From positions 1-8,671 of the forward strand of contig JAITHX010000159.1 in the NCBI GenBank assembly GCA_031279735.1: a stretch of DNA of 8,671 bases, read 5' to 3'. Every line of letters starts with the position of its first letter. Position 1 is the stretch's first letter. Shown in pieces: positions 1 to 8,300 of the stretch. Source of the DNA: Prevotellaceae bacterium. Its GTDB lineage: Bacteria; Bacteroidota; Bacteroidia; Bacteroidales; UBA932. The notes under the pieces are model-generated. The model saw only the letters and a list, made by a program, of their open reading frames with translations, was not told the origin of the DNA and ran no database searches. The translations under genes were made by a program, and so were the position numbers.

Positions 1-186
1 AGCTACGTGTTCCGTCCGACTTCCGGCGAACATTCGGGCGTCGATCAGCAGATAGGCGGATTCGGAATCTACCGCGTGGGCTTCGACTTTTACAGCGCTC
101 ACGCATGGGAGGGTTCCAAGGAATACGGTTTCCTGCGACACGGCATCAGCAACATTTATAACGTTTACAAGAGCCGACAGCCGTGA
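1..186 (+). CDS. 3' end of an unidentified gene, probably of the same operon as the LamG lipoprotein
   Basis: An open frame runs from the first base of the window to a TGA at 184-186, giving the last 61 residues of a protein whose start lies outside. The tail is rich in aromatic and glycine residues (GGFGIYRVGFDFYSAHAWEG, ending NIYNVYKSRQP), as expected of a beta-rich extracellular domain. The next gene starts 41 bp downstream on the same strand with no terminator between, so the two are probably co-transcribed. In Bacteroidota loci of the BT_3983-3987 type, the gene before the DUF1735-LamG protein is usually another DUF1735-containing surface protein, and this fragment could be the C-terminal domain of such a protein. 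That is inference from gene order; the fragment itself carries no motif I can identify. A glycoside hydrolase C-terminus is a possible alternative. Confidence 0.6.
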   Translation, partial: SYVFRPTSGEHSGVDQQIGGFGIYRVGFDFYSAHAWEGSKEYGFLRHGISNIYNVYKSRQP

Positions 187-218
187 GACTTCAATTTTTC
201 AGCACAAACACTTTAAAC

Positions 219-222
219 GAGG
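219..222 (+). promoter_or_regulatory. Ribosome binding site deciding the lipoprotein start
   Basis: GAGG lies 5 bases before the ATG at 228-230, in an otherwise A-rich leader. It favours this ATG over the in-frame GTG at 183, which overlaps the preceding stop codon and would add 15 polar residues in front of the signal peptide. Confidence 0.65.
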
Positions 223-227
223 AAAAA

Positions 228-1451
228 ATGAAACGAATACAATTACTGTTCACGGGCATGGCGACAATGGTCGCCTGCCTGTTCGCGGGATGTAAGGATG
301 CGGAATACGGCGTGACGGACAATCAGCTCTATCTTGCCGATGCCGCAGCATCGCTCGCTCGGGAAAAAACCGTCGGCGTGGGCGTCGATGGCGCCGATCT
401 GCCCATAGTGGTGAGGCTGGCGAAGCCGGCAAGCTACGACGTGCAGGCGGAAGTCAGGATAGACGAAAGTCTGCTGAAGGCTTACAACACAGCCAACAAG
501 ACTTCCTACGTTCTCCTGCCTTCGAAGTACTGCACGTTGCCCGAAAAAGCTGCGGTCACCATTAAGGCGCAGGAAGTTTCGGGCGTGCTCAACCTGCACA
601 TCAACAAGCTCGACATCACGGAAGAAAAATACGCGCTGCCGATAACAGTGAGGTCGCTGAGCGGCGACATGTCCACGTCGGCATCCCGCGCACAGTTCGT
701 CTTCCTTATCGACAAACAAATGATTTTCGACGACGAGCCTCTCGTCGCCGTCACTCCGAATTTCCGTTACGCGAACATGGGCACGCCGCTGAAAGCGCGT
801 CCGATTGCCGGATGGAATCTTTCGCTGAAAGCCTACACTCTCGAGTTCTGGGCAAAGCTGGATTACTATAACACCCAAAATTTTGCGCTATTCAGCATCT
901 ACGGCAACGATTCGAGCGTTCCCGACAACTACGAGTTTTATTTCCGCTTCGGCGACGGCAATTCGCAAGCGGGCAACCCGAACGGAAGTCGCTGTTATAT
1001 CAACTGGAAAGCGTGGGGACTCAACATTACCGGAGAATATGATCTCGTGGCGAACGAATGGAATCACTGGGCTTGCGCGTACGACGGATCGAACCTCATC
1101 CTCTATCGCAACGGCGAAATCTATCGGAGAGTACCGTGCAAGTACGCCGGTTTGGACTGGGTGATGCACACGTTCGAGATGATCAACAGCCACCAGGTCA
1201 CGAACAACATTCTCAACATGGCAGAAATCCGTTTGTGGAAAAAGGCGCTGACCTCCGAGCAAATCAAAGCCGGAATGCGTTACGCCATAGAACCGGTGCA
1301 GCCTGATCTCGAGGCTTACTGGAAAATGAACGAGGGCGACAGTTTCAACGATCTTTTCATCGACGCCACCGGCAACGGTCACGACATTGAGGTCGATGTC
1401 ACCCGCCTGCTGGACTTCGGATGGACTGAACCGCAGAACTTCGGAAATTAA
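228..1451 (+). CDS. DUF1735 (BT_3987-like N-terminal) and LamG domain surface lipoprotein
   Basis: The 407-residue protein starts with a lipoprotein signal peptide: MKR, a hydrophobic stretch, then a lipobox FAGC with the lipidated Cys at residue 22. Lys and Asp follow the Cys, similar to the acidic surface-export signals of Bacteroidota lipoproteins. Residues about 33-163 fit the DUF1735/BT_3987 N-terminal domain (IDESLLKAYN, then TSYVLLPSKYCTLPE, then KYALPITVRS), a beta-sandwich common in polysaccharide-utilization loci. Residues about 195-390 fit a LamG-like concanavalin A fold (YTLEFWAKL, NEWNHWACAYDGSNLILYRN, MAEIRLWKKALTSEQI, LEAYWKMNEG). No catalytic motif is evident, so the likely role is glycan binding or scaffolding at the outer-membrane surface. 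The domain order matches BT_3986-type proteins beside GH18 loci, but the substrate cannot be inferred. The start was chosen by the ribosome site and the signal peptide. A terminator follows 48 bp after the stop. Confidence 0.9.
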   Translation: MKRIQLLFTGMATMVACLFAGCKDAEYGVTDNQLYLADAAASLAREKTVGVGVDGADLPIVVRLAKPASYDVQAEVRIDESLLKAYNTANKTSYVLLPSKYCTLPEKAAVTIKAQEVSGVLNLHINKLDITEEKYALPITVRSLSGDMSTSASRAQFVFLIDKQMIFDDEPLVAVTPNFRYANMGTPLKARPIAGWNLSLKAYTLEFWAKLDYYNTQNFALFSIYGNDSSVPDNYEFYFRFGDGNSQAGNPNGSRCYINWKAWGLNITGEYDLVANEWNHWACAYDGSNLILYRNGEIYRRVPCKYAGLDWVMHTFEMINSHQVTNNILNMAEIRLWKKALTSEQIKAGMRYAIEPVQPDLEAYWKMNEGDSFNDLFIDATGNGHDIEVDVTRLLDFGWTEPQNFGN

Positions 1452-1477
1452 GAATTAAAAATTAAGAATTAAGAATT
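1446..1477 (+). repeat. AATTAAG heptamer tandem array over the lipoprotein stop codon
   Basis: Four heptamers plus a partial fifth run without a gap: AATTAAG at 1446-1452, AATTAAA at 1453-1459, AATTAAG at 1460-1466 and 1467-1473, then AATT. The last sense codon and the TAA stop (1449-1451) of the LamG lipoprotein lie inside the first unit. The unit has the same length and nearly the same sequence as the AATTACG arrays that begin about 100 bp downstream. Confidence 0.9.
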
Positions 1478-1498
1478 GCCTTCGGACGCGAGTAAGGA

Positions 1499-1535
1499 AA
1501 TCCCCCGCAACTCTGGTTGCGGGGGATTATTTTTT
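1499..1535 (+). terminator. Rho-independent terminator of the lipoprotein operon
   Basis: A perfect 13-bp stem (1499-1511 with 1516-1528, core CCCCCGCAAC/GTTGCGGGGG) closes a TCTG loop and is followed by a T run interrupted by one A, ending at 1535. It lies 48 bp after the lipoprotein stop codon and ends the + strand operon. A weaker T-containing flank on the other strand could give some activity in the reverse direction. Confidence 0.92.
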
Positions 1536-1578
1536 GGGTTCAGAGTTCCTGACATGAAAAATCCATATACATATAATA

Positions 1579-1712
1579 GTCAATTACGAATTACGAATTA
1601 CGAATTACGACTGCGGACGTGTCAATTACGAATTACGAATTACGAATTACGACCGGCTTCGGCTGCACGTCCGCAGTCGGTCGTAATTCGTAATTCGTAA
1701 TTCGTAATTGAT
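1579..1712. repeat. Composite AATTACG palindrome: two direct arms and one inverted arm
   Basis: Three arrays each contain exactly four heptamers: AATTACG at 1582-1609 (arm 1) and 1624-1651 (arm 2), and the reverse complement CGTAATT at 1682-1709 (arm 3). Arms 1 and 2 start 42 bp apart as a direct repeat. Arm 3 can pair with arm 2 as a perfect 34-bp stem (1622-1655 with 1678-1711) around a 22-nt loop. It can instead pair with arm 1 as a 42-bp stem (1580-1621 with 1666-1711) that includes CTGCGGACGTG/CACGTCCGCAG and has a 4-nt bulge at 1677-1680. The two folds exclude each other. The structure lies downstream of the operon terminator, so it may act at DNA level or not at all. A small CCG-GCTT-CGG hairpin at 1653-1662 sits at the base of the arm 2-arm 3 loop. 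Confidence 0.93.
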
Positions 1713-1926
1713 TAAGACTGTTTGCCGCCGCAGAATCCTGTGAATCCTTAAATTCAGAACTCCGGCTTGTGGGAAATACTTTACGTTTAATATATACTGC
1801 TTTATAAAAAGGGTTCTACTGGGAATTGTGTGGAAAAGTCATAAAACCCTTATTTTTCAAAGTGTCTTTAGTAGCCTCCTGAGCGCATTCACCCTTGTTC
1901 CCTTATTAAGGGATTGTGCGGTTTTT

Positions 1927-1947
1927 CACCGCGTCGCGGTGTTTTTT
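1927..1947 (+). terminator. Terminator-like hairpin inside the MITE-like element, + strand
   Basis: CACCGCGTCGCGGTG (1927-1941) forms a 6-bp G/C-rich stem with a 3-nt loop and is followed directly by six T. Transcripts entering the element from its left end would meet it. The stem is short, so activity is uncertain. Confidence 0.45.
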
Positions 1948-2115
1948 CACCGCAGAGGACGCAGAGGCTTCGCAGGGGGCGCAGAGGCTTCGCGTCCTTT
2001 GTGCAAGTTTGCCGGAGGCTGCGATTCAAGCCCTCAAGACTCGTAACCGCACGCCCTTCGCAAAGGACGCGAAGCCCTTGCGCCCTTTGCGAAGCCTTTG
2101 CGCCCCTTGCGTTAC

Positions 2116-2135
2116 AAAAACACCGCAACGCGGTG
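2116..2135 (-). terminator. Terminator-like hairpin inside the MITE-like element, - strand; probable stop for the giant gene
   Basis: Read on the - strand, CACCGCGTTGCGGTG (2135-2121) is followed by five T (2120-2116). It lies about 220 bp past the stop codon of the 2032-residue gene, and I see no better hairpin-plus-T signal between. If it works, the inserted element supplies the transcription stop of that gene. Confidence 0.45.
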
Positions 2136-2219
2136 AAAGAATACGCAAACTTTTTCCACACAATTCCCAGTAGAACCGAAAAAAATACCGCTCTTCCATG
2201 CAAGCTGTCTCTACTGCCC

Positions 2220-2290
2220 ACTCTCAAAACGCGAGGTCTACTTCTCAAAACGCGAGGTCTACCTCTCAAAATGCGATGTCTACCTCTCAA
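2220..2290. repeat. 21-bp tandem repeat downstream of the giant gene
   Basis: Units at 2220-2240, 2241-2261 and 2262-2282 share the consensus CTCTCAAAACGCGAGGTCTA, and a truncated fourth (CCTCTCAA) follows at 2283-2290. Units 1 and 2 differ at two positions near the left edge; unit 3 carries two further changes (C to T and G to T). The 21-bp period equals seven codons and would give an RGRPRVL-like heptapeptide on the - strand, but no start, ribosome site or family supports translation. Confidence 0.85.
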
Positions 2291-2354
2291 TCTGTTAGAT
2301 CCGCGTCATCTGCGTCCACACTGCCTCCTTTATAAGTTATTTATTCTGCATCCA

Positions 2355-5300
2355 TTAATTCCTCGTCGCCAGCACGCAAGTCTTTTTCATTCTGTAAACC
2401 TTGCCGTTTTTGTTGAAGGCTTCAATGAAAATAATATACGGACCAACAGGCGCTCTCAGTCCTTTCGCCGTAGTTCCGTCCCATTCCATTCGTCCTTCAA
2501 CGCCCAAAGTCGTATTGCGACATATTTCCCTGACGAATCGTCCGTTGAAGTCATACACGCGAATGTTGGCGACATAGTTGGCTTCGGACATTCGGTAGTC
2601 GATATACAAAACGTCGCCGTGTCCGTCGCCGTCGGGAGAGAAGGTAGCGGTCGAAAGACTGAAACCGTCGATGTTCGCGTCGTCGGAGCGGAACTGTGCG
2701 GAATTTTTAAAGGTTGGCGTCGCGAAGCCTGCTGTCTGCGCTGCCGATTGCCAGTTGGTCGGTTCGGCGGATTTACGCTGATGGTCAACGCGCTCGAGCG
2801 ACACTCCCTGCGGACTGGAGATAAAGAAGCTGTGCATTCCGCTGGAATACGAAAACTCGTCGATAACGGCTTCGCTTTCGCAATCAAGCAGAACGCAGGT
2901 TCCGTTATCGTCGGGATAAACGGGAAAGCCCTGCATCCGGACTACATTGTCGGGATTTTCAACGAAATAGAATTTTTCCAGAACGGAATCGACTGTCAGG
3001 ACAATGTATTCTCCGGGGTAAACATACAGGGGCGAATCCGACGCTTTGTGTATTTGCTGCAAGCTGCCGGTTGCCCTATGCCGGCTTGCAAGGGCGAGGT
3101 CGGCGAGATCGAATATTCTGTCGCTTGCGTTGTATATTTCCACAAAGTCCGAGCAATCGGGACGCGGATTAAACAGAATTTCATTGATTACAAGTTCTTC
3201 CCGTCCGGGTTTGTACATTTTCCCGAAAACCGCCGGTTCGCCCGAATATTCATTGCCGTGAACATCCTTTATTTCGGAAGCCACGAACAGTTCGTACACC
3301 CTGCCGATTGAGAAGGCGTCGGCGAACGTCAGCTCGGTTCGGGTTGAAAATTCGCCGTTCGCCGGCACGGATTCGAGAGGAGTTCCAACATCGTCAAGCA
3401 CGAAATTATCTTTGTTTTGAAGCAAGGCGAAGGGAATGACTTCGCTGAAAGTCAGCGAAACCGAGTTTTCACCCGTTATTTCCGTTTTTATGATGCGGGG
3501 CGGCATGTCGTCGGGATTGATGCCCGCAACGGAGTTCGCCCTGCACGGAGTTCCGCCGCTCGCGTCGGTCGAGGCTGTCCAGTTGCCGTTGTCCGACAGG
3601 TTGTTCACGTCGATTTTTTCGAGCGACCAGCCTCCCTTGTCCTTTGCCGCGTCTCCGTAATATGAAGAGTTGTACTCTACTGTAGCTATAACCGCAGTAT
3701 CGGGAGAAACAAGGGTCAGAGTCATGCCGGCATCCAGAATACTCGGAAATGAAGTTGCAGAAACCACGCTGCCGTATTGAGACAGCTCCGCCACAGACGC
3801 CGACGCGCACACGACAATGTATCCGCCGGGCGCAACCTTTCCGCCGGTGATTCTCGAAGAACCGCCGGAACCGTAAAGCAGTCTGAAATTCGTGAGGTCG
3901 ATGCTGTCTTCGGTTCTGTTGTGCAATTCTATATATTCCCTGTTCGGCAAACCGACGGGAGGATTGGGTTTCGCCATTACTTCGGTGAAGACCAGATCGC
4001 CGAAACCTAAGACTTGCAAACTGAAGCGCGCGGAATCGTTTATCGTGAATCCGTCGCTGTCCCTCGCTCCGGACACGTACAGCATGAAACCGCGTCCAGC
4101 CAGCGGTTCGGACAAACTCAGGGTGACGCGCCTGTTGCTTACATTGGTTGAAACGACATTGAAGATTTGATTCGCGGCGTTCCTTACCCTATAAGTTCCC
4201 GCCTCCGAAATATTTTTGCCGAACTCTGCGACTATGTTTTGCGCCGAAACGACTTCAACCTTTATCATCTTCGCCGGAAGATACTCCCGGTCAATCGACG
4301 CGCTGCCGCTAACGACAAAACCGTCCAAAGTCGCAATATTGCGGTAATAAAGCGTAAAGCCGCTCCCGCGAAGCGAATCACATTCCAGATACAGGGTGTC
4401 CGAACTCTTCACAATGTTTTTTATCTCGAACACATTGTTCTCCAAACTCAGCAGACTGTAGTTCGCTGCGTTTACAGCTGTTGAATCCGCAAGCGGCACG
4501 TTGAACACCAGACTCAAGCCAGTCACTCCCGTTACTCCGACGGAACAGTTTACCTCCGGCGCTCTCCGCGTCAGGTTCAACACCGTATCCCGCAATGTGT
4601 TTTCATACCTATCCTCAATGCCGGACACCGAAAGATAAAACACGGTGTCGTCGAGAGTTTCAGTCGAAAGACGGATTTCGTTGTCCGCCACTCGCTCCGC
4701 GCCGGTAATTTCAACCCCGCCGGAACTTGAACGCAACGAATAGCGCGATAGATTCAATGCGCCCGGAAAAACAAGATCCGCATTGAACGCCAAACGAACA
4801 GAGTTCTTATCCGTAATCCATGCGCGTCCGACGGTCACGTTCGCGCCCGTCCTTATCATTTCGTAACTGTTGACGGAAAACAGTCCCGCCCTCGTACTCG
4901 TGCAGTTAAACACGAAGCCCGAATACTTGCACTCCGCAAACTCTCCGTCGGCGAAAGTGCCGGCAAGCCGCAGCGATTTCCCCGCTTCTCTCACAAATAC
5001 TTTCCATTCCGCTCCATCGCGCCTCTGCACCACTATCTGCTTCGCCGAGTTCGCATCCCAGTCGCAGTCGCTCGACCACAGAAGGGACTTCGCGCCATTC
5101 CTTACTTTCCAGAACGAAACGAGATCCGAATTGCCCGTATAGTTCACTCCGGCTGCATAGCCCGAAAAACCGCCCGCTCCGAAATCCTCCGCATCAGACG
5201 ACAGTACACACCAGAACGCATTGTCGGCCGACGGGTCGAAATTTCCGTTTTCGAGTTCAAAGTCCCATTGAACCAGACCGCGACTGATGTCGGCATCAAC

Positions 5301-8300
5301 CCGAGCCGACACCTTGTTGATTCCCGTACCCGACCGGTGTTTCAGAGCTCCGCCGCTCTCCCGCTCCCAGCCGTCGGCAACGTTCAGCGACGCGATACTT
5401 GCCGCCGTATCCGTTTTGTTTACCGAGAACAAGGGGTAAAACATCGCCTCGCCCGCGCCGGCGCCCGCGACTTTCAGCGAAAACTCGCCCGACGAATCAT
5501 ACGCCGCCGCGAATGTCACAACGCCGGCTGCCCGCTCCTCGCCGGTCACGCGGATTTCGCCCGCGCCGCTATTCTTCAAAACCTCCGCGTCGCCTTCATA
5601 ATCAGTGTCGATATTCCCCCAGCAGTCGCCCGCCGCAGCCGCAATGCTGAAAATCTTGTTCCTTTCGACTATAAGCGGCTGACGGAATGACCGCAACTCT
5701 GACGCTTCCACATCAATGGAATGTTCGCCCGAATAGATGGAATAGGGGAACTCCTTCGCAAACCAAGTACTGTTCTCGCCCGTCGTCCATCCGTGACCGC
5801 TTGCCGGAACGTGGAGCCGGAATGTCGCCCCGTCGGCGTATTTCGCTCCCGCGAGAAACATCTTCAAATAAATCTCCTTCACTCCCCCGTCGGGAACCAG
5901 CAGCTCTTCGGGCGTTATCCTGATTCCCTTTTCCGCGAACGCGAAAGTCATCGGAATTTGCTGCCCGTCGGCATACAATTCCAATCCGCCCGTCGCCTCC
6001 GAAAGCGAAAACCCGTCCGACACGAAACGGAAAAACATTTCGCCAATCCTCAGCGACAGCCCGTCGCCGGTCCCGCCGTCCTTCAGCTTCAATCTGATAA
6101 CCTCCCTTGCAGCTGCGGAACTCGTATCGGCGGTTCGGAATACGGCTGCGTTCTGCAAATCCGCCGGCAAAAGCTCCGCGTCCGCATCCATTGCGGCTAT
6201 TTCGTCCGAAACCGCCGCAACCGGAACAGCTTCGGAATGTGTCGCCTTTATGCGGAAAATCAGCGGCGAATCTATCGTCAGGTCCGACCATACGGCTTTC
6301 CCTTCCGTCAATTGCTTCGTCAGTCCGGAAACGCTGCTCAGCGCGCCCCCTTCCGCCACGAGCGCAAGAGTCACATTGCCCGTCGCGTCAACGTCAATCA
6401 CCCCGTCGTCGGAAACGGCGTTCACTTCCGCGCTGAACGCCGCGCCGGGCGACACCGACGAAGGCGCTGCCTTAAAGACCAGCTTCGCCGCTTCCGCCTC
6501 AACCGTAAAGACTTCCGAAACCACATCCCGCGCGAACTCGCCGGCAAAGCCCGATCCCGCCTCGCCTGCCCGACAGCCGTGATTCGCGCCGGCAACGGCA
6601 AAGCGCAGCTCGGTTTTGTCCTGTACTTTGGGTTTCAAATGAATCTTCAGCACAACCTCCTTCGATTCCCCCTCTTCGATCCTCAACGTTCCGGGAAACA
6701 GTCCGGCGCGGATGAAGTCGCTTTTCTGCTCCAGCACGCTTGCTGCCAGTCTGCGCGCACCCTCGTGCAGGGAAATGCCGCCTATTGCGCCCGCCCAGTT
6801 CGTTTCGCCGGAAAGATTCGCGAATCGCAACTCCTCGACCACAGTAGGAGCGCCGTCGCCCGCAACGTCCCTCACGACAAAGCTGAACACCGCCGCCTCC
6901 ATCGTCTCGCTCGTCGCGTCGGCGCGTATCGTCCCGCCTTCAATCGGATGGTCAGGCGCTTCCACCACCGAAGTCGCGTCGAAAATCGCGTCAAGCTCTA
7001 CGTTAGCCGACCTCAGCGCTCCGGACGAAAGCCTCAGCGAAAAACGCCCCGCCCTATTGTAGCTCCCGCGCAAAGCGTGCAGCGCTCCAGACTGAAACTC
7101 GGACGGAGTGAAACTCAGGCTGCCGTTGCCCGCAGCCAGAACCATGCTCGCGGACAGCGAGAAATCAGTGTCGATGTTTCCTCGATCATCGACGGCGACA
7201 GCTGCGACGAAAAAATCCGAGTTTATGCGGACACTCTCCGGAACAGTCCTGAATAAAAGCGTGTCGGCATCGACCGCTATCGTGAAAACCTCCGACACTA
7301 TGTCGCCGGCAAAAACCGGAACGAAGCCCGCGCCCTTAGTCGATGCGCGACACCCGTGATTCTCCCCGCCGATTTTAAATTGAAGAGCAGATTTGTCAGT
7401 CAGCGAATCGCCCGCAGCGATGCGCAGCGACAGCTCGACGCTTTCCCCCGACCCGACAAACAGCCCGCCGTGAAAATCCAAAGCTATGGAATCGTCGGCA
7501 ATCAGCGCCGCGCCGTCAACCCTGCTGTCGCCCCGATACAGACATGCGTAGCCGATGCTTTTCGCCCACGCCGCCGAACCTGCGGGACGAGCATTGCGCA
7601 GCACTATGCGCTGCACCCAAGTGGAGAAAGTGTCAGTGACGGCTACGTCCCTTATCGCGAACCTCAGCGTTTCCACAGTATCGCGGCTTGCGGATGAAAC
7701 GCTTCCGCCCTCAACCCGATAATCGGAGGCGATTATTTCCGTATCCTCCGCCTTAATGCGCTTGTCCTCCGCCGAAACGCTCACGTCGTCCACCGACAGC
7801 AGCTTCGCCGCCGAAGAGGTGTAAGTGAACAGGACGCCGAAAAACGAAGCATCCGAAAACTCCGTATCCGACACCCCCTGCGGGTGGAACGACACGGCGG
7901 AGAAATTCGCGCCCAAACCCATAGTCCAGTAACCGTGTTCGTCGCGCCGGACTTCCACCGCTCCCGACGCCGCAACGCCGGGCAAGTCCCTCCAGTTGAA
8001 ACCGGTCTTGAGTATTTCGACGAAAACGCCGGCGGCAACGCGATACAGACACAGCATATTGTTAGCCTCCGTCATATTGACGCCAACAGCATAGCCGTTA
8101 AACTCGTTGCCCGAAGCGATATTGTCCGAAGCGAGAATCACCGCCCATTTGTTTCCGCTCGTGGGATTATTTCCGTGTCTCAGCAGAAACTTCCACGCAA
8201 CGTCGTGATTATCGAACAAAACGTCGTCCAGCGGAACGAATATCGAATCCGAGGCGCTGCCGCTCTCTATGGAGCGATTATGTCTCAGGGAAAAGCTGCC

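Larger units (their letters stand above)
1812..2177 (-). mobile_element. MITE-like element, complete copy, with perfect 26-bp terminal inverted repeats
   Basis: The ends at 1812-1837 and 2152-2177 are perfect 26-bp inverted repeats beginning GGTTCTACTGGGAATTG. The 366-bp body encodes no transposase. It is made of short G- and C-rich reiterated words (GCAAAGG, GCGCAAGGG, GACGCAGAGG and their complements), two hairpins of the form CACCGC-NNN-GCGGTG, and about 85 bp of less repetitive DNA next to the left end that contains a CCCTT/AAGGG palindrome. A second copy starts at 8473; over the shared 199 bp the two agree at roughly 94% by eye, apart from one 11-nt gap. Strand is given so that both copies read the same way from their shared end. 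I see no clear target-site duplication: the flanks are A-rich (ATAAAAAG and GAAAAAAT). It is probably a non-autonomous element moved by a transposase encoded elsewhere; the GG-starting inverted repeat recalls ISL3-type ends, but that is a guess. Confidence 0.8.
1452..2354. other. Repeat-filled gap between convergent genes, no credible gene
   Basis: This 903-bp stretch separates the stop codons of two genes that point at each other. In order it holds the rest of the AATTAAG array, a terminator, the AATTACG composite palindrome, about 100 bp with nothing recognised (1713-1811), the 366-bp MITE-like element, and a 21-bp tandem repeat. Open frames here are arginine- or proline-rich translations of repeats, lack ribosome sites and match no family I know. 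No promoter could be assigned with confidence. Confidence 0.75.

Noticed and set aside
183..227. GTG start at 183 for the lipoprotein
   Set aside because: It overlaps the upstream stop codon, has no ribosome site, and would put 15 polar residues before the signal peptide. The ATG at 228 has GAGG at a suitable distance and leads directly into the lipoprotein signal.
1579..1712. CRISPR array
   Set aside because: The units are 7 bp long with no spacers, and one arm is inverted, which is not a CRISPR arrangement.
1775..1811. Possible + strand promoter (TACTTTAC and TATACT boxes)
   Set aside because: The match to the Bacteroidota TAnnTTTG box is incomplete, no properly spaced TTTG upstream box is seen, and no gene follows on that strand.
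1812..2177. Insertion sequence with its own transposase
   Set aside because: The element is only 366 bp and no open frame in it resembles a transposase; no DDE or Tyr/Ser recombinase motif is visible.
1804..2185. 8-bp target-site duplication around the complete element
   Set aside because: The flanks ATAAAAAG and GAAAAAAT are both A-rich but do not match as a direct repeat, so no duplication is claimed.
1889..2290. A 133-codon - strand open frame with RGRPRVL-like heptapeptides
   Set aside because: The heptapeptide pattern is just the 21-bp DNA repeat read in frame, and the rest is translation of the mobile element. No start signal or family similarity supports it.
1914..3311. A long + strand open frame of 465 codons across the repeat element and the end of the giant gene
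   Set aside because: It starts inside the MITE-like element, crosses the 21-bp repeat, and is then antisense to the two lamin-tail regions of the giant gene. Its sequence is arginine-rich and matches no family, and it lacks a ribosome site.
5721..7256. A 511-codon + strand open frame
   Set aside because: It is antisense to the giant gene, very rich in Arg and His, with no domain pattern. The - strand frame here has clear repeated protein modules, so this is a shadow.
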